Shown: positions 1 to 5,226, counted from the first letter of the stretch. The stretch is 5,226 bases of DNA from Acidithiobacillus montserratensis (GCF_018853465.1 NZ_JABBOU010000134.1:1-5226), one strand, 5' to 3'. The notes: generated by a model not told the origin, from the sequence alone. Numbers and translations: made by a program.

Positions 1-264
1 CGCATGCTGATCCAGGTCACGCCAAATGCGCAGCACATTGAAATACGCCTGCGCGATTACGGCCCGGGCGTTTCCCCGGCCCATCTGCTGGCCATGAACC
101 TCGGAATACTGCCCCGCCAGTCTGGCCATGGCGCCGGCATTGGCGTGCGCATTTGCAAGCGTATCATGGACCTGCATCATGGCAGTCTGGGCTTTGAAAA
201 CGCAGTAGACGGCGGACTCAGCGTCCAACTGCTATTCCCGACGGACATGGGCAAAACAGCTTGA
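1..264 (+). CDS. Sensor histidine kinase, C-terminal part of the catalytic ATP-binding domain (5' truncated by window)
   Basis: This is the last 87 codons of a protein that enters the window in frame; the codon before the first ATG (position 4) is still open, so that ATG is probably internal. The visible part is the end of a HATPase_c (GHKL) domain. The G1 box reads DYGPGV (the D-x-G-x-G pattern), followed by an ATP-lid stretch and a G2 box GHGAGIG, then the typical helix ICKRIMDLHHG and the closing strands ending LSVQLLFP. In the family these residues bind ATP for autophosphorylation of a conserved histidine, which lies upstream of the window with the N box and the sensor domain. The protein ends about 12 residues after the last strand, so no receiver or Hpt domain is fused behind it. 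The signal sensed and the partner regulator cannot be seen. It sits 62 bp ahead of the metal transporter gene, on the same strand; a functional link is possible but unproven. Confidence 0.88.
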   Translation, partial: RMLIQVTPNAQHIEIRLRDYGPGVSPAHLLAMNLGILPRQSGHGAGIGVRICKRIMDLHHGSLGFENAVDGGLSVQLLFPTDMGKTA

Positions 265-289
265 CAAGAATCTACTAAACAGGAATCAT
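261..289 (+). promoter_or_regulatory. Candidate sigma70 promoter for the NRAMP gene
   Basis: A perfect TTGACA lies at 261-266, overlapping the kinase stop codon, and AATCAT (4 of 6 matches to TATAAT) follows at 284-289 with a 17-bp spacer. This would give a leader of about 30 nt before the ATG at 327. A second possible -10, GATAAT at 313-318, lacks a good -35 and would give an almost leaderless transcript. Seen by eye only; read-through from the kinase gene is equally possible. Confidence 0.4.
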
Positions 290-326
290 TCGCAAACCAA
301 AACGTAAATACGGATAATTCTTAATA

Positions 327-1580
327 ATGACTGCAAGCAATCCCACTGCCCCACACAAGCACTCACGCTGGTCGGTTTTTTTGATTGTACTGGGCCCCGG
401 CCTCGTCGTCATGCTCGCCGATACGGATGTCGGCAGCATCATCACCGCCGCCCAGAGTGGCGCCCAATGGGGTTTCAAACTGCTGTTACTGCAGTTCATC
501 CTCATGCCGATCCTTTACCTGGTCCAGGAATTGACGGTCCGTCTGGGCATTTTCACCGGCAAGGGACACGGCGAACTCATTCGCGAAACCTTTGGTACCG
601 GCTGGGCATATCTCTCTGTAGCCGGACTCAGCATTGCCACTACCGGTGCCTTGCTGACCGAATTTTCCGGCGTGGCAGGGGTCAGTCATCTGTATGGACT
701 GCCGCGCGCGGTCGGGGTAATTCTCGCCGCAGCCACCCTGCTGACCATTGTCTGGACGGGTTCCTACCGGCGCGTAGAACGCATCGCCCTGATCATGGGA
801 CTGTTTGAACTGGTGTTCTTCGGCATTGCCTGGGTTGCTCACCCCAACATCCAGGACATCCTCCACGGCCTGACCCACGCCCCCATTACCGACAAGGATT
901 ACATGATGCTCGTAGCAGCCAATATCGGCGCTGTCATCATGCCCTGGATGGTGTTTTATCAGCAGTCTGCCGTGGCCGACAAAGGGCTTCATCCCGAAAA
1001 CTATCGCCATGCCCGCTGGGATACGGCCATTGGTGCAGTACTTACCCAGGCCATCATGGCCGCCGTGCTGATTGCCACCGCCGCCACCATCGGCAGACTG
1101 AATCCTAACGCGCCCCTGAATACCGTTCATCAACTGTCCGAGGCCATCACCCCATACCTCGGCGACACCTGGGGACGCCTGGTGTTTTCCATGGGCATTC
1201 TCGGTGCCGGGATGGTTGCCGCCATTGTCGCCTCCCTGGCAGGAGCCTGGGGTTGGGGCGAAGTCACCGGATTTCGTCACTCCCTCGAACACCATCCCAA
1301 AGATGCGCCCTGGTTCTATGGCACTTACACGGCCATCATCATCGCTGGAGCAGTAGCCGTCATCAGCATCCCCGATCTGGTCAGCCTCGATATCGGCGTG
1401 GAAGTCATGAACGCCCTATTGCTACCCTTAGTCCTGGGTTTTCTGGTTGCGCTGGGGGTCAAAGCCCTGCCCGCCGAGCATCGTCTGCGTGGCTCTTATT
1501 TCTGGCTGGTACTGTTTGTAGTTATCCTTTCGGCAGGGCTGGGGGTTTATGGTGGTCTGACCAGCATCCCCGGATTGTGA
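327..1580 (+). CDS. NRAMP-family divalent metal transporter with non-canonical metal-site motifs
   Basis: A 417-aa, very hydrophobic inner-membrane protein, close to the usual length of bacterial NRAMP (MntH-type) proteins, with about ten to eleven membrane segments. The family carries Mn2+, Fe2+ and related ions inward together with protons. The family start is clear: GPG at 23-25, then the first metal-site helix with D34-V35-G36-S37 where most members have DPGN, then the conserved LGIFTGKGHGE stretch around 73-82. In transmembrane helix 6, A202 and M205 are kept, but MPHN becomes MPWM (205-208), followed by VFYQQSAVADKG. By alignment in my head, the metal-binding Asp, the Ala carbonyl and the Met are retained while the Asn is Ser and the histidine is Trp. 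The retained Met is associated with selection of transition metals over Ca2+ and Mg2+, so I favour a transition metal, but the changed motifs make the substrate uncertain. The ATG at 327 has only a weak ribosome site (GGAT at 312-315). There is no obvious terminator after the gene. Confidence 0.9.
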   Translation: MTASNPTAPHKHSRWSVFLIVLGPGLVVMLADTDVGSIITAAQSGAQWGFKLLLLQFILMPILYLVQELTVRLGIFTGKGHGELIRETFGTGWAYLSVAGLSIATTGALLTEFSGVAGVSHLYGLPRAVGVILAAATLLTIVWTGSYRRVERIALIMGLFELVFFGIAWVAHPNIQDILHGLTHAPITDKDYMMLVAANIGAVIMPWMVFYQQSAVADKGLHPENYRHARWDTAIGAVLTQAIMAAVLIATAATIGRLNPNAPLNTVHQLSEAITPYLGDTWGRLVFSMGILGAGMVAAIVASLAGAWGWGEVTGFRHSLEHHPKDAPWFYGTYTAIIIAGAVAVISIPDLVSLDIGVEVMNALLLPLVLGFLVALGVKALPAEHRLRGSYFWLVLFVVILSAGLGVYGGLTSIPGL

Positions 1581-1603
1581 TGAAAACCTGCACTGCGAGC
1601 AGA

Positions 1604-1621
1604 TTGTCATAAAACTGTCAT
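1604..1621 (+). promoter_or_regulatory. PhoB box (Pho regulon operator)
   Basis: The sequence TTGTCATAAAACTGTCAT consists of two 7-bp direct repeats (TTGTCAT and CTGTCAT) separated by an A-only 4-bp spacer, giving the 11-bp period that is the hallmark of a PhoB binding site. Against the classical consensus CTGTCAT-A/T-rich-CTGTCAT only the first base differs. It lies 24 bp after the NRAMP stop codon and 48 bp before the small first cistron of the transporter operon, and is placed to replace the -35 element. This predicts activation by phosphorylated PhoB during phosphate limitation. Confidence 0.85.
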
Positions 1622-1631
1622 ATTCGAGGCG

Positions 1632-1637
1632 TACACT
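1632..1637 (+). promoter_or_regulatory. -10 element of the PhoB-dependent promoter
   Basis: TACACT matches TATAAT at 4 of 6 positions and begins 10 bp after the end of the PhoB box, the same spacing as in the E. coli phoA promoter as I recall it. It has no good -35 at normal distance, as expected for an activator-dependent promoter. Transcription would start near 1643-1646. An alternative is TATTCT at 1637-1642, 16 bp after CTGTCA; both would use the same operator. Confidence 0.6.
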
Positions 1638-1655
1638 ATTCTCCAAAATATAGCT

Positions 1656-1659
1656 GGAG
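1656..1659 (+). promoter_or_regulatory. Ribosome binding site of the small first cistron
   Basis: GGAG lies 9 nt before the ATG at 1669, or 6 nt before an in-frame GTG at 1666. A good site at a proper distance supports the small reading frame as a real gene. Confidence 0.6.
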
Positions 1660-1668
1660 ATAATAGTG

Positions 1669-1836
1669 ATGCCTCGAAACATACTGCTTCAAGCACTGCT
1701 GTTCAGTGCTATGGGTATGTTACTTCCGATTCTCGCCCAAAGGGGCTTCCCGGCCCGTTTGATCAACAAGGACGAAATCAGCAGCGTAGTCTGCTCCTAC
1801 ATCTATAACCGCCTGAAAATCCAATATGCCTTCTGA
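1669..1836 (+). CDS. Small 55-aa hypothetical protein with hydrophobic N-terminus, first cistron of the Pho-controlled operon
   Basis: I do not recognise this protein. It begins MPRNILLQALLFSAMG and has a hydrophobic stretch at residues 5-23 that could be a signal peptide or a single membrane helix; a signal peptidase cut after ILA (residue 23) is conceivable but not classical. The remaining part is short and polar, with a single Cys (C42) and an aromatic, basic tail ending YNRLKIQYAF. Support for coding comes from a GGAG ribosome site 9 nt upstream, a promoter and PhoB box directly in front, no other gene in the interval, and an 11-bp overlap of its end with the ATPase start (1826-1836), the usual sign of translational coupling. 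It may act with the transporter in the envelope, or simply serve as a leader whose translation delivers ribosomes to the ATPase gene. It is below the length cut-off of many gene finders. An in-frame GTG at 1666 is an alternative start. Confidence 0.6.
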   Translation: MPRNILLQALLFSAMGMLLPILAQRGFPARLINKDEISSVVCSYIYNRLKIQYAF

Positions 1837-2908
1837 TCTATCCGAGGGGCTGCAGATTCAGTCTTTGCGGGTGGAACTGGGTGGGCGGGCAGTGCTGGCC
1901 GATGTCAACCTGCGTCAGGATACGGGGTCGTATGCCTGCCTCCTGGGGGAGTCGGGTTCGGGCAAAAGTACCTTGCTGGCCACCATCGCCGGTTTGATCC
2001 GGCCGCAGCTGGGAGGCATCAGCATCCATGGCCAGGTGCTGAGTGAAGGCAAAACCTTTTTGCCGCCCGAACGGCGGGAGATCGGCATGGTATTTCAGGA
2101 TGCCGCCCTCTGGCCGCATATGAGTATTCTCGACAATGTACTCTATCCGCTCCGGGCACGGCGGCAATCGGTAGACAAATCCCGGGCCATGGCCCTGCTG
2201 GAGCGCATGGCGATTCCGACCGCTGCGGCCCGTCGCCGACCCCATGAGCTTTCGGGCGGGCAACAGCAACGGGTGGCCATTGCCCGGGCCATCATTGCCA
2301 AGCCCCGTATTGTCTTGCTGGACGAGCCCCTTTCGGCCCTCGATCACGGGGTGCGGGAGAACCTGCGGGAGTTTCTGCACGGACTGTTTGCCGAGGAGGG
2401 CATCACTGCCCTGCATGTGACCCATGATCCGGGAGAGGCATTCTATCTGGGTCGCCGGGTGGGAGTGCTCAATGGGGGGCACCTGGAACAATGGGATACC
2501 CCGGAGCGCCTCTATCAACGCCCGGCCAGTCTGGTGGTGGCGCGTTTGGGGGGCTCGGTGCGCGCCATTCAGGTACCGGTTCAGGAACTTCGCGGCCAAG
2601 AGTCGGTGTGCCCGTGGGAAGGGCGGCACTGGACCGTACCAGCCGCTCCCGAACTGCAGGGTGCCAGCCGGGCAACCCTGCTGCTGCGACCCAGTGACCT
2701 AGAGCTGGACGAGGCGCCCGCCGCTGCGCCCGAGGCCCAGGTACGCCACGCCCACTGGCATGACGGCCAGTATCTGTTGACCCTCCAGGCCAGTGATGGC
2801 CAGGAATTTCTTGCCTATTCCCGCCAAGGGGACCTGGGTCCCCGCCGCTGGCTGCTGCGCCAGGGGCATGGCTGGTGTATCCCCGTGCAGTCTTCCGTAA
2901 ACCGCTAA
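1826..2908 (+). CDS. ABC transporter ATP-binding protein (ferric iron / phosphonate / spermidine-type subfamily)
   Basis: A 360-aa cytoplasmic ATPase that powers import through the permease encoded further down. All nucleotide-binding motifs are intact: Walker A GESGSGKST (41-49), Q-loop Q91 in MVFQDAALWPHM, signature LSGGQQQR (142-149), Walker B IVLLDEP (162-168), D-loop SALD (170-173) and switch histidine H200 in HVTHDPGEA. The EQWDTPERLYQRPAS stretch (221-235) is characteristic of the MalK/PotA/FbpC group. The last 120 residues or so form a TOBE-like regulatory region (LLLRPSDLEL around 285-294). The length fits FbpC, PotA and PhnT-type ATPases. The ATG at 1826 overlaps the upstream small gene by 11 bp and has no recognisable ribosome site of its own, so translation is probably coupled. 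An iron(III) label from homology alone would be weak here, because the operon promoter carries a PhoB box. Confidence 0.93.
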   Translation: MPSDLSEGLQIQSLRVELGGRAVLADVNLRQDTGSYACLLGESGSGKSTLLATIAGLIRPQLGGISIHGQVLSEGKTFLPPERREIGMVFQDAALWPHMSILDNVLYPLRARRQSVDKSRAMALLERMAIPTAAARRRPHELSGGQQQRVAIARAIIAKPRIVLLDEPLSALDHGVRENLREFLHGLFAEEGITALHVTHDPGEAFYLGRRVGVLNGGHLEQWDTPERLYQRPASLVVARLGGSVRAIQVPVQELRGQESVCPWEGRHWTVPAAPELQGASRATLLLRPSDLELDEAPAAAPEAQVRHAHWHDGQYLLTLQASDGQEFLAYSRQGDLGPRRWLLRQGHGWCIPVQSSVNR

Positions 2909-2912
2909 CGAT

Positions 2913-2917
2913 AGGAG
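2913..2917 (+). promoter_or_regulatory. Ribosome binding site fixing the binding-protein start
   Basis: AGGAG ends 5 nt before the ATG at 2923. It selects this start, which opens a signal peptide, over the in-frame ATG at 2875 that lies inside the ATPase gene and has no such site. Its strength fits the need for many copies of the binding protein per transporter. Confidence 0.8.
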
Positions 2918-2922
2918 TTTCC

Positions 2923-3900
2923 ATGAAACGTTTGATGCTTGCATTGCTGGGTCTGGGACTGGCCAGTGCCGCCCATGCCGCTACCCTCACCCTGTACAGT
3001 GCCGCGCCGGCCACCCTGGCCAAGACTCTGGCTGCCGATTTCGAGAAAAAGACCGGTGATCATGTGGAAGTCTGGACCTCCAGCACCGGCAAGGTCATGG
3101 CCCGTCTGGCCGCCGAGGGTAATCATCCCCATGCCGACGTGGTCATGGTCGCCGGTTGGTCGGCGGGGCTGGACCTCGCCAAGCAGGGGATGGTCTATCC
3201 TTATCACCCTGCGACTATCGAGAAGACTCTGGTGAAGCCCGCCCAGGTTCCGGCCCCTTTTCTGCCCTACGGCCTGGATACGGTGTCCATGGTCTTCAAT
3301 ACCAAGGCTCTGCCTAAAGGTGCCAAGCTGCCCGACAGCTGGTTTGACCTGACCCAGCCGCAATGGAAGGACCGGATCACCGCTCCCAATCCGCTGCTCT
3401 CGGGTACGGCTTCCAGCTTTCTGACCGCCTTCGTGGACCAATATGGCAACAAGGCCTGGAAATTCCTGTCAGAACTCAAAGACAACGGTACTGTCTGGCC
3501 GGGCACCAACCATGCCGCCCTCCTGCCGGTGATGTCGGGCGAGCGCAGCGGCATGTTCGAGTGTGTGGGCCATGCGGCCGTGGCTGCCAAGGCTCAGGGG
3601 AACTCCATTGTCCAGGTATTCCCCAAGGAAGGCACCATCATGATCCCGCGCCCCATCCTGATCCTCAAGTCGGCTCCTGACAAGAAGCTGGCCGAGCAGT
3701 TCGTGAACTTTGCCATGTCCCCTGCGGGGCAGAAGCTGGTGGCTGAAAACAATCTGTATCCGGCCCGCCAGGGAGTACCGGCCAAACCCATCATGAACAA
3801 GATGGGCAGCTTCAAGGTCATGTCCGTCAACTGGAGTCAGATGGCCGCCAAACAGCCCGCCATTCTGGCCCGTTTCAAGAAGGAGATCTTGGGCCAGTGA
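2923..3900 (+). CDS. Periplasmic ABC transporter solute-binding protein (FbpA / 2-aminoethylphosphonate-binding type)
   Basis: A 325-aa secreted protein that captures the ligand in the periplasm and hands it to the permease. Residues 1-19 (MKRLMLALLGLGLASAAHA) are a classical Sec signal peptide with an A-x-A cleavage site, leaving a mature protein of about 306 residues; no lipobox Cys is present. The mature part opens with LTLYSAAPATLAKTLAADFE and continues with STGKVMARLAAEG and DVVMVAG, the layout of the group holding ferric-, thiamine-, phosphonate- and sulfate-type binding proteins. GLDTVSMVFNTK (118-128) and the SPAGQKLVAENNLYPAR region (266-282) are also typical. I see no adjacent tyrosine pair like the one that binds Fe3+ in FbpA, so iron is not supported by the residues; S53, S54 and T55 near the expected ligand pocket would suit an oxyanion or phosphonate. 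That ligand is inferred, mainly from the PhoB box in front of the operon. It lies 14 bp after the ATPase gene. Confidence 0.9.
   Translation: MKRLMLALLGLGLASAAHAATLTLYSAAPATLAKTLAADFEKKTGDHVEVWTSSTGKVMARLAAEGNHPHADVVMVAGWSAGLDLAKQGMVYPYHPATIEKTLVKPAQVPAPFLPYGLDTVSMVFNTKALPKGAKLPDSWFDLTQPQWKDRITAPNPLLSGTASSFLTAFVDQYGNKAWKFLSELKDNGTVWPGTNHAALLPVMSGERSGMFECVGHAAVAAKAQGNSIVQVFPKEGTIMIPRPILILKSAPDKKLAEQFVNFAMSPAGQKLVAENNLYPARQGVPAKPIMNKMGSFKVMSVNWSQMAAKQPAILARFKKEILGQ
3880..3885 (+). promoter_or_regulatory. Ribosome binding site of the permease gene
   Basis: AAGGAG, inside the 3' end of the binding-protein gene, lies 11 nt before the GTG at 3897. With the GTGA stop/start overlap this supports the GTG as the permease start. 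Confidence 0.65.
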
Positions 3901-5226
3901 CGCGGGCTGTCAACCATCTGCTGGTTTACCTGATCCTCGGGGTGCTGGTTCTGGCACCCCTCGGGGCCATTGTCTACGAGGCCTTGCAGCCCGGAGCCGG
4001 CCACCATCATGGGATCGCCCTGCTGCAGCTGGGGGTGAACCGGCATTTTCTGGACTCCTTTTCCGGCACCTTGGGCATGGCGGGTTTTGCCGTGCTTTTC
4101 GCCTTGCCCATGGGTTTTGCTTTGGCCATGTTGATGTACTACGTGCCACCCCGTTGGACACCCTTCTGGGAGGCGTTGATTCTGATTCCTTTCCTTATTC
4201 CTCCGTACCTGACGGCCGAGGCCTGGAGCCTTCTGGTCGGGCCCGTAGGAATGATCGAGCAGGTCATTGGATTTTTGGGTAGCAGCCTGGAGGGATTCCT
4301 GTTTTCTCTGGCAGGCATGGGCATGATGATGGCCCTCCATCTGACACCCTTGGTTTATATTTTATTACGCGCTGCTTTGGATAATGGTAACCCACGCCTG
4401 TTGCAGGCGGCGCGGGTACATGGGGCTTCGACCTTGGCAGCTTTCCGCCTGGGTATTCTGCCAACGCTGTTGACGGCCCTGGCGGCAGCCGGGCTGCTGG
4501 TTTTCATGGACACCTCCGCCGAGTTTGGCGTCCCGGCGCTGCTGGCCGGTTATGCCGGAGTGCAGGTTCTGAGTACCAGTATCGAGGGCGCCACCAATGT
4601 CTGGCCCGTGAACCTGCCCATGGCCTCGGCCATCGGTTTGGTGCTCTGCGCCATGGGGATATTGGTCTGGTTTCTCTACCGCCCGCTGGTTCGCCGTAAC
4701 GAGGGGCAAATTCAGCGCCGTGCGCCGGCACGGCGGGTATGGTGGAGTATTCTGCCCATTGGCTTTTTCGTCCTCGTGGGAACAGTCATGCCCGTATTGG
4801 CGGTTCTGGCCATCTCCCTGGAGAAAGCCATGACGGCGGGGTTGCGGGCATCCAATTTCACCTGGCAGCACTATCATCATATTTTCAGCAACAGTTCGTC
4901 GGGCTTTGTGGCCTTGCTTACCAGTCTCAAAATTTCCGCCCTGGTGGCTGTTTTCGGCATGGCCTCGGCGCTTCTGGCCGCCAATCTGGTGCGCCGGGGC
5001 GGACGTATTGGCGCGCTGGTCGATTTGCTCGGCACCTTACCCATGGCGGTCCCGGGCGTGGTGCTGGCGGTGGGAATGATTCTCTTCTGGAATGCTCCCT
5101 GGAATCAGATGCCGGTTTTTGGTCATCCTATCATCCTGGCGGTGGCTTATGCCACGGTCACTTTTCCTTTTGCCTTGCGCTATGCCCGTACCGGCCTCGC
5201 ACAAATTCCACCCCGTCTGGAACAGG
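3897..5226 (+). CDS. ABC transporter permease, two-domain (fused) inner-membrane subunit, 3' truncated by window
   Basis: An uninterrupted frame of 443 codons runs from a GTG overlapping the binding-protein stop (GTGA) to the window end. It is the membrane channel of the importer. A first membrane segment spans about residues 8-28, then come SFSGTLGMAGFAVLFALPMGFALAM (54-78), LILIPFLIPPYLTAEAW (94-110), a helix at 134-158 and the cytoplasmic EAA loop QAARVHGAS with G176 and P189, which docks on the ATPase. A linker with a basic stretch (263-280) separates this from a second copy: a new first helix near 283-306, then SLKISALVAVFGMASALLAA (343-362) and LPMAVPGVVLAVGMILF (381-397). The window stops just as the second EAA loop would begin (IPPRLEQ). 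The fused double layout, about 540-560 residues when complete, is typical of FbpB and of putative 2-aminoethylphosphonate permeases. The long frame lacks an ATG at its start, so ATG-only searches miss it. Confidence 0.92.
   Translation, partial: MTRAVNHLLVYLILGVLVLAPLGAIVYEALQPGAGHHHGIALLQLGVNRHFLDSFSGTLGMAGFAVLFALPMGFALAMLMYYVPPRWTPFWEALILIPFLIPPYLTAEAWSLLVGPVGMIEQVIGFLGSSLEGFLFSLAGMGMMMALHLTPLVYILLRAALDNGNPRLLQAARVHGASTLAAFRLGILPTLLTALAAAGLLVFMDTSAEFGVPALLAGYAGVQVLSTSIEGATNVWPVNLPMASAIGLVLCAMGILVWFLYRPLVRRNEGQIQRRAPARRVWWSILPIGFFVLVGTVMPVLAVLAISLEKAMTAGLRASNFTWQHYHHIFSNSSSGFVALLTSLKISALVAVFGMASALLAANLVRRGGRIGALVDLLGTLPMAVPGVVLAVGMILFWNAPWNQMPVFGHPIILAVAYATVTFPFALRYARTGLAQIPPRLEQ
3939..3960 (+). 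other. Short inverted repeat (possible mRNA hairpin) early in the permease gene
   Basis: GGGGTGC (3939-3945) and GCACCCC (3954-3960) form a perfect 7-bp stem with an 8-nt loop, beginning 42 nt after the permease start codon. There is no T-run behind it, so it is not an intrinsic terminator. It could slow 3' decay and favour the binding-protein message, or be a chance result of the codons for a Leu/Val-rich helix. Confidence 0.3.

Larger units (their letters stand above)
1623..1678 (+). repeat. Interrupted inverted repeat spanning the -10 region and the small gene's start codon
   Basis: TTCGAGGC (1623-1630) is the exact reverse complement of GCCTCGAA (1671-1678); with one G-T pair and one T-A pair the arms extend to 1632 and back to 1669, ten pairs in all. 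The right arm contains the ATG of the 55-aa protein and the 36-nt loop holds its ribosome site. An 8-bp match at this distance can occur by chance a few times in a window of this size. Confidence 0.3.

Noticed and set aside
486..1295. A 269-aa open frame on the minus strand inside the NRAMP gene
   Set aside because: It lies fully antisense to a clear NRAMP gene, is rich in Gly/His/Gln with no recognisable domain, and reflects the codon bias of the + strand gene.
1581..1603. An intrinsic terminator after the NRAMP gene
   Set aside because: Only a weak 4-bp stem (CTGC/GCAG) is present and no T-run follows, so no terminator is called.
1428..1682. An 84-aa minus-strand frame crossing the NRAMP end and the Pho promoter
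   Set aside because: It would run through the PhoB box and the NRAMP C-terminus, has no family resemblance, and competes with a better supported + strand promoter and small gene.
1838..2629. A 263-aa minus-strand frame opposite the ATPase gene
   Set aside because: It is the antisense shadow of an ATPase with every catalytic motif intact; its translation shows no domain, signal peptide or ribosome site.
327..2908. A change from C-rich to G-rich coding strand between the NRAMP gene and the ABC operon, as a sign of horizontal transfer
   Set aside because: Spot counts in two 60-base rows suggest the shift, but it may reflect amino-acid content and codon choice; without a full skew calculation and a genome background I do not claim transfer.
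2875..2922. An upstream ATG at 2875 as start of the binding protein
   Set aside because: It would add 16 residues in front of a standard signal peptide, overlap the ATPase gene by 34 bp and lack a ribosome site, whereas ATG 2923 has AGGAG 5 nt upstream.
4365..4880. A 171-aa minus-strand frame near the window end, and similar ones from 3837 onward
   Set aside because: They are antisense to the permease, whose frame starts with GTG and runs off the window and so is easily overlooked. The + strand frame has membrane helices and an EAA motif; the minus frames have none.
1..5226. CRISPR arrays, tRNA or rRNA genes, insertion sequences, attachment sites or an origin
   Set aside because: I saw no regularly spaced repeats, no tRNA-like cloverleaf, no transposase frame and no terminal inverted repeats; the window is filled by ordinary protein genes.

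Overview
The window is a compact, almost fully coding stretch with all genes on the + strand. The sequence is fairly GC-rich, and the protein styles and the good Gram-negative type PhoB box suggest a proteobacterium. An Acidithiobacillus-like or other gammaproteobacterial-type host is my guess, but I cannot confirm the taxon from the sequence alone.

Layout: (1) Positions 1-264 hold the 3' end of a sensor histidine kinase, with the G1 and G2 ATP-binding boxes visible. (2) Positions 327-1580 encode a complete NRAMP-family divalent metal transporter whose first metal-site motif is DVGS instead of the usual DPGN, and whose second is MPWM instead of MPHN. (3) Positions 1581-1668 are a short regulatory gap. 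It contains a near-perfect PhoB box (two TGTCAT-type repeats at an 11-bp period) and a -10 element 10 bp downstream, the same geometry I recall for the E. coli phoA promoter. (4) Positions 1669 to the window end form one tightly packed operon: an unrecognised 55-aa protein with a hydrophobic N-terminus, an ABC transporter ATPase overlapping it by 11 bp, a periplasmic solute-binding protein 14 bp further on, and an inner-membrane permease whose GTG start overlaps the preceding stop. The permease is cut by the window end.

The ATPase, binding protein and two-domain permease are of the ferric-iron / 2-aminoethylphosphonate / thiamine type (FbpABC-like). Automatic annotation would probably call the system an iron(III) transporter. 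The PhoB box and the absence of the adjacent tyrosine pair of classical ferric-binding proteins argue instead for an organophosphorus substrate, such as a phosphonate, taken up under phosphate starvation. The exact substrate is open.

The most interesting points are the Pho-controlled transporter with an uncharacterised small protein as its first cistron, a long-range inverted repeat that could hide that cistron's start codon only in read-through transcripts, and the altered metal-site motifs in the NRAMP protein.
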